Made by a program: the position numbers and the translations under genes | Assembly (NCBI RefSeq): GCF_013340845.1 | Contig: NZ_AP020335.1 | Location: 1,054,001-1,118,000 of the forward strand | DNA: 64,000 bases | Direction of reading: 5' to 3' | From: Hydrogenovibrio marinus | GTDB taxonomy: Bacteria; Pseudomonadota; Gammaproteobacteria; Thiomicrospirales; Thiomicrospiraceae | Shown: positions 15,932-25,024 of the stretch, one piece after another | Position numbering within the stretch: position 1 is the first letter of the stretch | Layout: the number at the start of each line of letters is the position of its first letter | Notes under the pieces: generated by a model | Told to the model about the DNA's origin: nothing | The model's database searches: none | The model's input: the letters and a program-made list of their open reading frames with translations, nothing else

Positions 15932-17953
15932 TCAATTCTTATCGTTAGTTGCGACTAATTTGTTATTGCCTGAGCCAATAGGCTTCATGAAGTTTCGCAG
16001 GCGATCATAGTGCTTGCTTAAAACCGATTTGAAAATAGTGGTGTATTCCATGACGGCTTTGACGTAATCTCGTGTTTCGGTAAAGGGAATGGTGTCGATC
16101 CATTGATCGGCCGAGATTTGCATATCTTTTGGAATCCAGCTGTCTACTCTATCCGGTCCTGCGTTATAGGCAGCCGTCGCTAAAATGCGATTACCATCAT
16201 ACTTATCTTCCAGATAGCTTAAGTAAGCACTGCCAAGCTGTATGTTTGACTCTGCATTTGTCAGATGCGTGTATTGTTTGCGTTTAAATCCGATTTTCTT
16301 ACCAATATAGCGAGCAGTGTTAGGCAATAGTTGCATTAGACCTGTCGCACCAGCGTGAGAGCTAATGGTAGGGGAGAAGGCACTTTCTCGTCGCATAACG
16401 CCGTATACCCAAGCAGGGTCAACTGTATGCTTTTTAGCGGCATTTAAAACAGGTTGTCTATAAGGTGTTGGGAAGCGTAACTCTAAGTCGTCCCACATTT
16501 TTGCTTTGGCAATGGTCTGGATGGCGAGGTGATGTTGTTGCGAGTCTGACATGTAGTTTGCGACAGCTTCGATATCGTTCGGCTCGACACGCTGTAGCAG
16601 GTGATACCACTCACGTTTTAAACTGTGCGTCCAATGAATGGCAATCAACTCTTTAATGGCGTTGAGTTGAGGGTATTTTTGCGTGAGTTTGTCCATATCA
16701 AATGACTTTTCAGGCGCAGGGTTGAAACGGTAAGGCTGGTTGAGTTTGTCAGCAGACATGAAACCGTAGAAGTTGCGTTCTTTCGCCAGTGTTTGAAATA
16801 TCGGCTTAGCTTGTCTGAATTCGTTAAGAGATTCATAAGCACGCGCTTTCCAATAGCGCCAGCGATTTTGTTGCTGCATATCGTCTGGCAGCAAATCATA
16901 CAGGTCAAGGTAGTTAATCCAGTTGGAGTGACGGATGGCAAGTTGTAGGCGCCAGTTCATGACTTTCTCGCTTTGAACGGCTTGATCCAAATCTCTGAGG
17001 TAGCCTTGGGCTTCTGGCATATATTGGTAAGCAAAGCGCAATGAAATCTGGCGGGAAAGCTTTTGTTGTTCCAGACGGCTAAGTCCGTATTGTTCAGAAC
17101 GATGCTGGAGCATGTGCATGGCCAGTTTTGGATTGGAATAGGATAAACGGGTAACCCCCTGTTTAAAAATGGGTTTCCGAATCACTGCAGGCACATAACT
17201 AGGCATGTTTTCAGTGACTTTTTCCGGGGAACGATAAACGGCTATCCAGTACTTGAGCGTTTTTCTACCTTGTGGAGAAAGATGCCTTGCCAGTCTCGTG
17301 GATTGGATCAAGTGTCCTTTTAGCATATTGAGTTGGATGCGTTCCCATACCATAGAGCCGGTAATGCGATTGGCTTTATGAAGTTCCTTCTCGAGTAGGC
17401 GACAGGTGTGGGGCAGCTTTTCCTGACTACGCCAAAAACGAGCGCCAAGTGCCAATACATCATCGGTCTGATTCAGTCTGATGCGAGCATCAAAGTAGTA
17501 GCACTGTAGTTTGGAATCGCTTTGTGGTCTCAGGTTGTAATATTTGAGATAGCGTTCCGAGTAATGGTTTTTTCCGAGGTATTCTAGGTAGTGCTTAATC
17601 AAGAAGGGGGTGAGAGTACTGTTTGGGTAACGCTCTAGAAAGTGGTCTATCTGCGATTCTGGAGTGGACTTGAGATGGTATTTGATGTCCAAATAAGATA
17701 AGTAGGGGTAGAGCACATAATCTTGTAGCTCTTTTTTGTAGAAAGCTATCAATGGGCGATCATTTGCTTTGATGGCTTCGTAGCCATTCAGGAAATCTCT
17801 TTGATCTTTTGTGAGCTTGCTTCTATCTAGGTTGCCGGTAGAGCTGTAGGTGTTTGTCGAGAGGAAAACCGAAAAAACGGCAATCGTTAGCAGTAGGGAG
17901 AGTGAAGCAGCATTTCTTTTGAGAGTACTTTCGATAATCTGCTTAACAATCAC
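15932..17953 (-). CDS. slt: Soluble lytic murein transglycosylase (Slt70-like)
   Basis: A 673-residue periplasmic enzyme: an N-terminal hydrophobic signal (residues about 17-35), a long superhelical alpha-domain, and a C-terminal goose-lysozyme-like catalytic domain from about residue 500 (VYGVMRRESAFSPTISSHAG with catalytic Glu, ATGLMQLLPNTA, ATAAYNAGPDRV). It cleaves peptidoglycan with formation of 1,6-anhydro-muramic acid. It lies one base after mltD and is the last gene of a gloB-mltD-slt operon. Confidence 0.92.
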   Translation of the reverse strand: MIVKQIIESTLKRNAASLSLLLTIAVFSVFLSTNTYSSTGNLDRSKLTKDQRDFLNGYEAIKANDRPLIAFYKKELQDYVLYPYLSYLDIKYHLKSTPESQIDHFLERYPNSTLTPFLIKHYLEYLGKNHYSERYLKYYNLRPQSDSKLQCYYFDARIRLNQTDDVLALGARFWRSQEKLPHTCRLLEKELHKANRITGSMVWERIQLNMLKGHLIQSTRLARHLSPQGRKTLKYWIAVYRSPEKVTENMPSYVPAVIRKPIFKQGVTRLSYSNPKLAMHMLQHRSEQYGLSRLEQQKLSRQISLRFAYQYMPEAQGYLRDLDQAVQSEKVMNWRLQLAIRHSNWINYLDLYDLLPDDMQQQNRWRYWKARAYESLNEFRQAKPIFQTLAKERNFYGFMSADKLNQPYRFNPAPEKSFDMDKLTQKYPQLNAIKELIAIHWTHSLKREWYHLLQRVEPNDIEAVANYMSDSQQHHLAIQTIAKAKMWDDLELRFPTPYRQPVLNAAKKHTVDPAWVYGVMRRESAFSPTISSHAGATGLMQLLPNTARYIGKKIGFKRKQYTHLTNAESNIQLGSAYLSYLEDKYDGNRILATAAYNAGPDRVDSWIPKDMQISADQWIDTIPFTETRDYVKAVMEYTTIFKSVLSKHYDRLRNFMKPIGSGNNKLVATNDKN

Positions 17954-17954
17954 G

Positions 17955-19628
17955 CTAACTTTTAACCCAGACGTCTAGCTTCGTTCCAGGTTGAACAACC
18001 TGTGACTTCCGGAGCCCGTTCCAGTTGCATAATTCAGTTGTGGTAACAGAGTATTTCTGCGCGACAATCCACAAACTCTCACCCTTTTTCAGAGTGTAAG
18101 TAAACTTTTTACCATATTTGTTTGAGCGTATTTCGAGCTTCTGTCCCTTACGAAGTGGTGTGCGGATACTAATGCGATTCCATTCGCACAGTGTTCTTGT
18201 TGAAACATTGTAGTAACGGGCAATCGTCCACAAGCTCTCACCAGGGCGGACGGTATGGTAATACTTATTTCCCTTATAGGGTTTTTTCTTATTTTCGGCT
18301 AGACGGACGGCGGTAATTTGGTTTTTAGGAACTGGGATCAGCAAGGTGTGACCTGCGCGAATCAAGTTGTTGTTCAAGCCGTTCAGCTTTTTGATCTCGC
18401 TCGCTGAGGTGTGGTATTTGTGTGCAATGACTAACAAACTCTCGCCTGGCTTGATGACATGTCTCGCCCAATTGACTTTGAATTTTTCAGGGTTGTCTTC
18501 GTATTGTTTTCTGAAATCGTTGGCAATGTCAGCCGGCAACAGTAAACGATGCTTGGCATTGGGGGGGGTTGCCACGCGAAGGAAACCAGGGTTCAAAACT
18601 TTTAGCAGTTGCAGATCCGTTTGCGTTGCTTTGGCAACGTTTCTTAAGTTGATTTGCTGTGTTAGCTTTAAGTCATCAAAGTAAGGCGCGTTCTCAATGG
18701 GTTCTAAGTGAATGTTGTATTCGGATTGGTGGTCAATTAGGTAGGCAATGGCTAATAGTTGAGGAACGTAGCGTTTGGTTTCTTGAGGTAAATAACGGCG
18801 GATGTTCCAGAAGTTAGGGTTGCCGTTAGAGTGCTTCTTCAAATATTTTCTTTGGGCTTTCAGTACATTACCCAATCCGGCATTGTACGAGGCAAGGGCT
18901 AATAACCAATCATAGTCGTTCATGACGTAAAGTTGCTGTAGGTAATCCAAGGCAGCTTGAGTACTCTTATAGATGTCCTGACGACCGTCATACCACCAGT
19001 TATGCTGTAGGCCGTAAAGGTGTCCTGTAGATGGCATGAACTGCCAGAGACCAGAAGCACTGACGTAAGAGCGGGCAAATGGGTAGTAACCACTTTCGAT
19101 AACCGGCAATAATGCGATTTCATACGGCATTTTGCGTTTTTTGATTTCCTGCAAAATGTAGTAGAGATAGGGTTTGGCACGAATCGAAACGCGTTTTAGA
19201 TATTTACGGCGCTTTAGATAGTATTCAATATAGGACTTGTATTCTTCTGCATGCGCAGGCGCTAGAAAGAAGTTGTGGCTAAGTACTTCCCACAAGTTGT
19301 CGTTTTCTTCAGTGTTTGGGGCGTGTACAAAATTCTTTAGGCGCTGCGTGTCGGTTTCAGCAAGGTCGTATTTTTCCAGTGTGGCTTTTTGAATGGTTTG
19401 CTCAAAGCTCAAGCTTTCGGCATCATCCATTTCAGATGGCATGGCGATAGGCAGTTTTGGATCTGCGTCGTCGTCATTTTCAGCAGTCGTAGCGTCACCA
19501 TCACCTGAGTTAGATGTCTGCCCGCTGGCGTTTGGTTCTGATTTTAGAGGTGTTAAGGCACAGCCATTCATAACGAATGGTAAAACCAAACAACCTAACA
19601 GAAAAAAATATTTTTGAACAAAGCTCAT
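17955..19628 (-). CDS. mltD: Membrane-bound lytic murein transglycosylase D
   Basis: A 557-residue lipoprotein: the signal peptide ends in the lipobox VMNGC (Cys near residue 23). An SLT domain spans about residues 160-290 (ALLPVIESGYYPFARSYVSASGLWQFMPST with catalytic Glu; ALASYNAGLGNV). Three C-terminal LysM repeats follow (VIKPGESLLVIAHKY, TVRPGESLWTIARYY, TLKKGESLWIVAQKY), which bind peptidoglycan. Anchored in the outer membrane. Ten bases after gloB; the mltD-gloB pairing is conserved with E. coli. Confidence 0.94.
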   Translation of the reverse strand: MSFVQKYFFLLGCLVLPFVMNGCALTPLKSEPNASGQTSNSGDGDATTAENDDDADPKLPIAMPSEMDDAESLSFEQTIQKATLEKYDLAETDTQRLKNFVHAPNTEENDNLWEVLSHNFFLAPAHAEEYKSYIEYYLKRRKYLKRVSIRAKPYLYYILQEIKKRKMPYEIALLPVIESGYYPFARSYVSASGLWQFMPSTGHLYGLQHNWWYDGRQDIYKSTQAALDYLQQLYVMNDYDWLLALASYNAGLGNVLKAQRKYLKKHSNGNPNFWNIRRYLPQETKRYVPQLLAIAYLIDHQSEYNIHLEPIENAPYFDDLKLTQQINLRNVAKATQTDLQLLKVLNPGFLRVATPPNAKHRLLLPADIANDFRKQYEDNPEKFKVNWARHVIKPGESLLVIAHKYHTSASEIKKLNGLNNNLIRAGHTLLIPVPKNQITAVRLAENKKKPYKGNKYYHTVRPGESLWTIARYYNVSTRTLCEWNRISIRTPLRKGQKLEIRSNKYGKKFTYTLKKGESLWIVAQKYSVTTTELCNWNGLRKSQVVQPGTKLDVWVKS

Positions 19629-19638
19629 AGTTTAAAAA

Positions 19639-20454
19639 TCAGTCCAATCCAGACTCTAAAATGCCGGTCTTATCGAGCGAATCCTTCCACGAACGCAGAG
19701 TTGCATAAAGATTAGCATTCGAATCCAACTTAAAATTATAAAAGGATTGGTGTCGTTTGATAAGGGTTTCTTTTAAATTTTCTGTATCAAAGCGTAAAAA
19801 TGGATTGGTCTGCTTCTCAACACCCAATCTTTCTGGTACACAGGGAATGCCGGCTTTGGTTTTTTCCCAGACCTCTTGCTTACGCTTTTGAACCGCTTCA
19901 TTGTCTGGTTCGGCGATGGCGGCAAAGTTGATGTTGGCAAAGGTGTACTCATGTCCGCAGTAAATCAAACAGTCATCGTTCAGGTCTCTTAAGCGTAGTA
20001 GAGACTCGGCCATCGGTTTGGGGGATTGCGTCCAGGTTTTGCCGCAACCCGCTGTAAAGAGGACGTCACCGCAGAACAAAGCTTCCGGGTGATAAAATGC
20101 CACATGTTCATGTGTGTGACCGGGGATTTCCAAGACTTCAAATGTTTTATCAAGCACTTGAACCTTGTCACCTTCCAAAACCGGATAGGTCACATGTTTG
20201 TATGGACCTCTCGGGTTGCTGACCACTGACGCATCACCAAGCGCTTTCAATACATCTTGGATACCATCAGCATGGTCATAGTGGTGGTGGGTTAACAAGA
20301 TACCGGCAAGAGAAAGCTGATTTTCCTGGAAGTAAGGAACAACGCGATGACTTTCGCCGGGATCGACAATCCAAGCCTCACGAACATTGGCATCGTCTGA
20401 GCGAATCACCCAGATGTAATTGTCGTAATCAGTAGGCAAACCAATGATGTTCAT
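19639..20454 (-). CDS. gloB: Hydroxyacylglutathione hydrolase (glyoxalase II)
   Basis: A 271-residue metallo-beta-lactamase-fold enzyme hydrolysing S-lactoylglutathione to lactate in methylglyoxal detoxification. Metal-binding THHHYDHADG near residue 54, GHTHEHV, FCGDVLFTAGCGK and CGHEYT are all present, as is the C-terminal glyoxalase II extension. First gene of the gloB-mltD-slt operon; divergent from the yafS-like gene. Confidence 0.92.
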   Translation of the reverse strand: MNIIGLPTDYDNYIWVIRSDDANVREAWIVDPGESHRVVPYFQENQLSLAGILLTHHHYDHADGIQDVLKALGDASVVSNPRGPYKHVTYPVLEGDKVQVLDKTFEVLEIPGHTHEHVAFYHPEALFCGDVLFTAGCGKTWTQSPKPMAESLLRLRDLNDDCLIYCGHEYTFANINFAAIAEPDNEAVQKRKQEVWEKTKAGIPCVPERLGVEKQTNPFLRFDTENLKETLIKRHQSFYNFKLDSNANLYATLRSWKDSLDKTGILESGLD

Positions 20455-20507
20455 TCCAGACCTTTATAGCTGTTATAATCACAGAATTCTAACAAATCTG
20501 ATGACAG

Positions 20508-21314
20508 ATGTTCATGCAGAATCCGACGTTCCAGACATTTTTGTCACGTTTTTATAAGACTCCGAAGGGACTTTCTCTTCTAAATGACGAGAAGCTGTTG
20601 CTTGAGCGTAGTTTAGAAAAAGTATTTGGTTACTATCTATTGCAGCTGGGCATCAGTTGTGAGGACGATCTTGTACAAAACAGCCGCGTTAGTCGCAAGG
20701 TGTTTGCTGATGCGATTAGGCCATCACATTTATCCTCGGAGAAAGTCCAAGCATTCGTACTCACGGATTTGAATTATCTGCCGTTCAAGGATGATTCGAT
20801 TGATGCTGTGCTGTTACCGCATACGCTGGAATCCGTTTCCGATCCTTATCACTTGCTAAGGCAGGTGGATAAAATGCTTGTTCCTGAAGGGCATGTCTTG
20901 ATTACCGGTTTCAACCCATTTGGTTGTCATGTCATACGTCAAAAGTTTGGAGAAAACAGTCAAATTTTCAAGCGAGCCAATTTGGTTAAAGAAAGCCGAG
21001 TTGTTGATTGGCTAAATGTGTTGGGCTACGAAATCCAGAAAATTTCCTATAGCTCGTTGAGCTGTGTCACAAAGGATATTGAGAATTACCAACCTAGTAG
21101 TTTTCTACTGATATTGGAGCACTGGATGGATAAAGTTGGTTTGGACTTGGGTAATGTTTACTGTATTGTTGCCAGGAAAAAAGTCGGCTCGCCAACGCCG
21201 GTAGGATTGAACTGGCGCTTCGCACCTTGGCAAACAGTGAAAAAAGGGCGGGTAATTGCCAACTCTGAAGTACACCATCGTTCTTCAAGTGTGAATGATA
21301 AGAAAACGAGTTAA
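20508..21314 (+). CDS. yafS: SAM-dependent methyltransferase (YafS-like)
   Basis: A 268-residue class I methyltransferase-type protein. The core segment LTDLNYLPFKDDSIDAVLLPHTLESVSDPYHLLRQVDKMLVPEGHVLITGFNP is typical of the type 11 family, although the usual N-terminal GxGxG SAM loop is poorly conserved. Its position between gloB and rnhA is that of E. coli yafS, whose function is unknown. The start may be ATG 20508 or 20514; no strong ribosome site at either. Confidence 0.8.
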   Translation: MFMQNPTFQTFLSRFYKTPKGLSLLNDEKLLLERSLEKVFGYYLLQLGISCEDDLVQNSRVSRKVFADAIRPSHLSSEKVQAFVLTDLNYLPFKDDSIDAVLLPHTLESVSDPYHLLRQVDKMLVPEGHVLITGFNPFGCHVIRQKFGENSQIFKRANLVKESRVVDWLNVLGYEIQKISYSSLSCVTKDIENYQPSSFLLILEHWMDKVGLDLGNVYCIVARKKVGSPTPVGLNWRFAPWQTVKKGRVIANSEVHHRSSSVNDKKTS

Positions 21315-21338
21315 TAACCAAAATTTAAGAGATAGAAG

Positions 21339-21779
21339 ATGCAACAAGTCGAAATTTTTACCGATGGCGGATGTCGAGGTAATCCCGGAATTGGTGGTTG
21401 GGGAGCGCTGCTGAGAATGGGCGGACATGAAAAAGAATTAAAAGGCGCGGCAAAGGATACCACCAACAATCGCATGGAACTGACAGCAGCAATCGAAGCC
21501 TTGAAGGCGTTGAAGCGCCCATGCAAAGTCCTACTGACAACTGACTCTCAATATGTTAAAAATGGCATTACGCAATGGCTTCCAAATTGGAAAAAGAACC
21601 AATGGCGAACGGCTGCGAAAAAGCCTGTCAAAAACCAGGATTTATGGCAACAACTTGACGAAGCCATTCTGCAGCATCAAGTGGAATGGGCTTGGGTAAA
21701 AGGGCACGCAGGGCATGCCGAAAACGAGCGTGCGGATGAGTTGGCCAACCTCGCAATGGATGAATTATCGAATGCATAA
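21339..21779 (+). CDS. rnhA: Ribonuclease HI
   Basis: A 146-residue enzyme degrading RNA in RNA-DNA hybrids. Catalytic acidic residues are in [13 protein letters not shown] (Asp), [13 protein letters not shown] (Glu), LTTDSQYV (Asp) and NERADELA (Asp), with the basic protrusion ([22 protein letters not shown]) characteristic of the E. coli-type enzyme. An AGAGATAGAAG ribosome site precedes ATG 21339. Confidence 0.96.
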   Translation: MQQVEIFTDGGCRGNPGIGGWGALLRMGGHEKELKGAAKDTTNNRMELTAAIEALKALKRPCKVLLTTDSQYVKNGITQWLPNWKKNQWRTAAKKPVKNQDLWQQLDEAILQHQVEWAWVKGHAGHAENERADELANLAMDELSNA

Positions 21780-21798
21780 CAACGGATTTTTGTCTTAT

Positions 21799-22686
21799 AT
21801 GAAGAAAACGATTTTTGTCGCAGGCTTGGCGCTGTGCCAGGCGGTTTTTGCGCAAACACCCGGTGTTGAAGTTGAAAAAGGAACTTTGGAACAGGGTGGG
21901 TTTGTCATACTCAAAGTCTCTCCTGGTTATGAAGTAAGTTACAAACATCACTTGCTTAAGCCGGATGCAGAAGGTCGTGTACTGATCGGGTTTTCTCGAA
22001 ACGATGGGGTTAAGCAAACACTAACGCTGATTGAGTCGGATGGCAAAAAGCAAAAACAAACGTTAAAAATTGCCAAGCGCAGTTATACGGTTCAGCGCAT
22101 CAATGGTTTGCCTAAAAACAAAGTGTCACCTGATAAAGCTACTTTGAAGTTGATCTATCGTGACATTGCCGAGGCAAAAGCGGCGAGAAAAATCAATCTA
22201 CCAACGCCTTATTTCGACAGCGGATTTGACTGGCCGACTAAAGGAATAATTAGCGGGATTTACGGCAGCCAACGCATTTTGAATGGCAAACCACGAGCCC
22301 CTCACTTGGGGGTTGATATCGCCGCACCGCAAGGCACGCCATTGCATGCACCGGCAGATGGAAAAATTACCTTGAGTGCAGACATGGTGCTGAGTGGTCA
22401 TACGGTGATGATTGATCACGGTTATGGATTACGTTCAACAGTGATGCATTTACATAAGGTGTTTGTTAAACAAGGCGACTTTGTGAAAAAAGGACAGGTT
22501 ATCGGTGAAGTCGGGCAAACGGGTCGAGCGACTGGGCCGCATGTTCATTGGGGAATGAGTTGGTTTAATGTCAGGCTGGATCCGTCGTTAGTGCTGATTT
22601 CAGATTTGAAGCCCGGTGATAAGGTATCACCGTCTGCCTTGGTATTGAATGAAAAAGAACCTGCAATGCAGGCCAGTTCCAAATAG
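21799..22686 (+). CDS. M23-family peptidase (LytM-type endopeptidase)
   Basis: A 295-residue secreted peptidoglycan endopeptidase. Signal peptide MKKTIFVAGLALCQAVFA, then a beta-rich N-terminal domain, then the M23 domain: HLGVDIAAPQGTPLHAPADG (zinc ligands His and Asp), MIDHGYGLRSTVMHLHK and GPHVHWGMSW. All zinc ligands appear intact, so it is probably an active enzyme rather than an EnvC/NlpD-type activator. ATG 21799 gives the cleanest signal peptide; ATG 21772 overlaps the rnhA stop. It is inserted between rnhA and dnaQ, which adjoin in E. coli. Confidence 0.9.
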   Translation: MKKTIFVAGLALCQAVFAQTPGVEVEKGTLEQGGFVILKVSPGYEVSYKHHLLKPDAEGRVLIGFSRNDGVKQTLTLIESDGKKQKQTLKIAKRSYTVQRINGLPKNKVSPDKATLKLIYRDIAEAKAARKINLPTPYFDSGFDWPTKGIISGIYGSQRILNGKPRAPHLGVDIAAPQGTPLHAPADGKITLSADMVLSGHTVMIDHGYGLRSTVMHLHKVFVKQGDFVKKGQVIGEVGQTGRATGPHVHWGMSWFNVRLDPSLVLISDLKPGDKVSPSALVLNEKEPAMQASSK

Positions 22687-22750
22687 TTCGCAATGAACTT
22701 TTAGTCACTGACCACCTTGGTTGTCAGCCACTACCCGTTACCACTAGTTT

Positions 22751-23467
22751 CTACCAGCTAAGCGTTTCACCAAATTTTTTACTGATCGCTTCCAACTTTT
22801 GTTGGTGGCGCATCAGTTCATCATCGGTTGCTTTCAGCACTTTTAACTTCGGTCGATTGACATCCAGTTGTACAACGTTGCCTGATACATTGCCTTCGTA
22901 TTCTTCATGGAGTGATAGGGCAGTTTGTCCACCTGTCATCGCCAGGTAGACGTCGGCTAGGATTTCGGAGTCGAGTAAAGCCCCGTGGAGCGTTCGGTTG
23001 GAGTTGTCGATACCGAAGCGTTTGCACAAGGCATCCAACGTATTGCGCTGCCCAGGGAAGGACTTACGCGCCATTTTCAAACTGTCAGTAATGGTACAGT
23101 GATCTTCAATTTTGCCCCAACGGTTATTCTTCAATTGAGACAGTTCATGGTTGATGAACCCGACATCGAAGGGTGCGTTATGGATAATCAGCTCAGCACC
23201 AGCGACAAACGCCATAAAGTCATCGACAACATCTGAAAAAATAGGCTTATCTTCAAGAAATTCGTTGGTGATACCGTGTACGGCGATCGCATCTTCTGGC
23301 ACATCACGCTCAGGCTGGATATATTGATGATAATTTTTGTGGGTCAGTTTTCTTTCGACGAGTTCCACGGCACCGATTTCGATGATTTTGTCACCGCTTT
23401 TCGGGTCAAGACCGGTGGTCTCCGTATCCATTATGATTTGACGCATTTCTAATAGACTCACAGTCAC
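22751..23467 (-). CDS. dnaQ: DNA polymerase III epsilon subunit (3'-5' exonuclease)
   Basis: A 238-residue proofreading exonuclease. DEDDh motifs: ExoI IIMDTETTGLD, ExoII HNAPFDVGFIN, ExoIII HGALLDSEILADVY. The C-terminal tail, which binds the polymerase alpha subunit, is present. The GTG at 23467 is the longest start; ATG 23446 would leave only three residues before the first motif. Convergent with the M23 gene, unlike the divergent rnhA-dnaQ arrangement of E. coli. Confidence 0.93.
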   Translation of the reverse strand: MTVSLLEMRQIIMDTETTGLDPKSGDKIIEIGAVELVERKLTHKNYHQYIQPERDVPEDAIAVHGITNEFLEDKPIFSDVVDDFMAFVAGAELIIHNAPFDVGFINHELSQLKNNRWGKIEDHCTITDSLKMARKSFPGQRNTLDALCKRFGIDNSNRTLHGALLDSEILADVYLAMTGGQTALSLHEEYEGNVSGNVVQLDVNRPKLKVLKATDDELMRHQQKLEAISKKFGETLSW

Positions 23468-23579
23468 TTTCGGTTAGAATATGCGCTATTGTAACTCAAC
23501 ATCCTTTTGTTGAAGGAAATATAAAGAAGACGTTCATCTGACATTTCGGATACGGCGTTGGAGAATAAAGGACAGATTC

Positions 23580-24005
23580 ATGAGAATTAAAAACGGTAGT
23601 GAAGTTACTTTTCATTATGAGCTACGCGATGAGTCAGGTGAACTATTGGATTCTACCTTCGGTGGTGAGCCAGTTCATTATGTACATGGTGAAGGTGAGA
23701 TTATCGAAGGGTTGGAAGAGTTGCTAGAAGGTGAAGAGCCAGGGTTTGAAGCTAAGGTCACCATTCCACCCGAGAAAGGATATGGTGTAACGCGTCAGGA
23801 CTTGATCGTCTATGCTTCTCCTGAAAACTTTGATGACAATGTTGAAATCAAGGTTGGTGAAGTTGTCGAAACGGAAGACCCTGATGGTGAAATCATCGCT
23901 TTCCGCATTGTAGAAATCGACGAAGACAAAGTTTTCCTAGATGGTAACCACCCATTGGCGAATCAAACCTTGAACTACAAAGTAGAAGTTTTGGAAGTTG
24001 CATAA
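23580..24005 (+). CDS. FKBP-type peptidyl-prolyl isomerase, SlyD-like
   Basis: A 141-residue FKBP-fold protein: FHYELRDESGELLDST, the VHYVHGEGEIIEGLEELLEG segment and an IF-domain insertion (about residues 65-120), as in SlyD. It lacks the His/Cys-rich metal-binding tail of E. coli SlyD, so a nickel role is unlikely. It acts as a cytoplasmic folding catalyst. Followed by a strong terminator. Confidence 0.88.
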   Translation: MRIKNGSEVTFHYELRDESGELLDSTFGGEPVHYVHGEGEIIEGLEELLEGEEPGFEAKVTIPPEKGYGVTRQDLIVYASPENFDDNVEIKVGEVVETEDPDGEIIAFRIVEIDEDKVFLDGNHPLANQTLNYKVEVLEVA

Positions 24006-24025
24006 GCCTTTCAAAACATAGCGAC

Positions 24026-24054
24026 AAAAAGCCCCGCAACGCGGGGCTTTTTTT
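24026..24054 (+). terminator. Rho-independent terminator after the slyD-like gene
   Basis: GCCCCGC-AAC-GCGGGGC stem flanked by A-run and seven T; could work in both directions. Confidence 0.92.
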
Positions 24055-24071
24055 ATGAAGATTTTGAAAAC

Positions 24072-24089
24072 AAAATCTGCCAGGTTGGG
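24072..24089 (+). repeat. 18-bp dispersed repeat, copy 5
   Basis: Exact AAAATCTGCCAGGTTGGG, ending 24 bases from the stop codon of the convergent persulfide dioxygenase-like gene. A preceding AGATTTTG (24059-24066) pairs with CAAAATCT (24071-24078) around an AAAA loop, so again a partial inverted copy is present. Confidence 0.85.
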
Positions 24090-24113
24090 TACCTGGGCTT
24101 GACATGTTGCAAG

Positions 24114-24803
24114 CTAAGCGACATTACCACACTGCATATTGCCAGGCACTGAGATGTCAATTTTTCTTGGGTTGGGTAGATTAAGGTTGTCCATAATCAC
24201 CGCGAAGTCTTCATAAGACTTACCTTTGCCCACTCTTGTGTTGTACTCAATCTCTTCACCGATAGTCGACTGTGAAAACCCTTTGTAATCGTGAGCAGGG
24301 AAAACCAAGGTGTCAGGTGACAGTTTGAAAAGCTTCTCTGTCAGAGATTCATACATGGCTTCATTGCTTCCTAATTGGAAGTCGGTACGACCACAGTCTC
24401 TTACCAACAGGGTATCCCCTGTAAAGACGGCACCGTCGATTTGGTAGGTGATGTCATTATTGGTGTGGCCTGGCGTGTGCAGTACCCGAATAGATTGTTG
24501 TCCAAGCATGAAGCTGTCGCCTTCTTCGGCAAGAATGTCAGCACACTCCGAACCAGAGTTTTTGTGTACGACGATTTTTGCGCCTGTGTGCTTGCGAATT
24601 GGACCTGCACCGGTAATGTGATCGGCATGGATATGGGTCTCAAGCAAATACTTAACGTTCAATCCCAGTTCTTCGATGTGTTGGATATCACGTTCGACCT
24701 GTTCAGCAACCGAGTCAATGGCGGCAGCTTCTTTTGTGTCTTCATCCCATAGCAAGTAGGTGTAAGTCCAGGTTTCGTAATCAAACAGTTGACGAATTTT
24801 CAT
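24114..24803 (-). CDS. Persulfide dioxygenase-like MBL-fold protein (ETHE1 type)
   Basis: A 229-residue metallo-beta-lactamase-fold protein of the ETHE1/persulfide dioxygenase branch, oxidising glutathione persulfide to sulfite. Motifs: ETHIHADHITGAGPIRK, HTPGHTNNDITY, FTGDTLLVRDCGRTDFQ (the RDCGRTDFQ stretch is diagnostic) and VFPAHDYKG. ATG 24803 has GGAGG nearby upstream; an in-frame start at 24830 is less likely. A sulfur-metabolising lifestyle would explain it. Separate promoter; monocistronic. Confidence 0.85.
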   Translation of the reverse strand: MKIRQLFDYETWTYTYLLWDEDTKEAAAIDSVAEQVERDIQHIEELGLNVKYLLETHIHADHITGAGPIRKHTGAKIVVHKNSGSECADILAEEGDSFMLGQQSIRVLHTPGHTNNDITYQIDGAVFTGDTLLVRDCGRTDFQLGSNEAMYESLTEKLFKLSPDTLVFPAHDYKGFSQSTIGEEIEYNTRVGKGKSYEDFAVIMDNLNLPNPRKIDISVPGNMQCGNVA

Positions 24804-24869
24804 CTTGTCCTCCATTGGCACGAGAGTCAATTTTTTTCTATAAAGATTCTTATTATTGCATTAATAACG

Positions 24870-24898
24870 TGTATAAGTAAACGCTAATAGGGTGCCAA
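24870..24898 (-). promoter_or_regulatory. Promoter of the persulfide dioxygenase-like gene
   Basis: Minus strand TTGGCA (24893-24898), 17-base spacer, TATACA (24870-24875), about 65 bases before the start codon. Confidence 0.5.
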
Positions 24899-25024
24899 AG
24901 AGAAAATGTCCAATAAAAACAATCGCTTTTGTGTTTTTTTGGGGAGGGAATGTATAGCAATGTCAAAGAAAATCGCTGCAAAATGTTGCGGAATGTTGGC
25001 TTTGGTCAACACTTTGCGACAATG

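Noticed and set aside
17974-17985. TTCCAGGTTGAA at the mltD 3' end, and a similar CCAGGTTGAG at the metG 3' end (61968)
   Set aside because: Only eight core bases match; such short matches are expected by chance.
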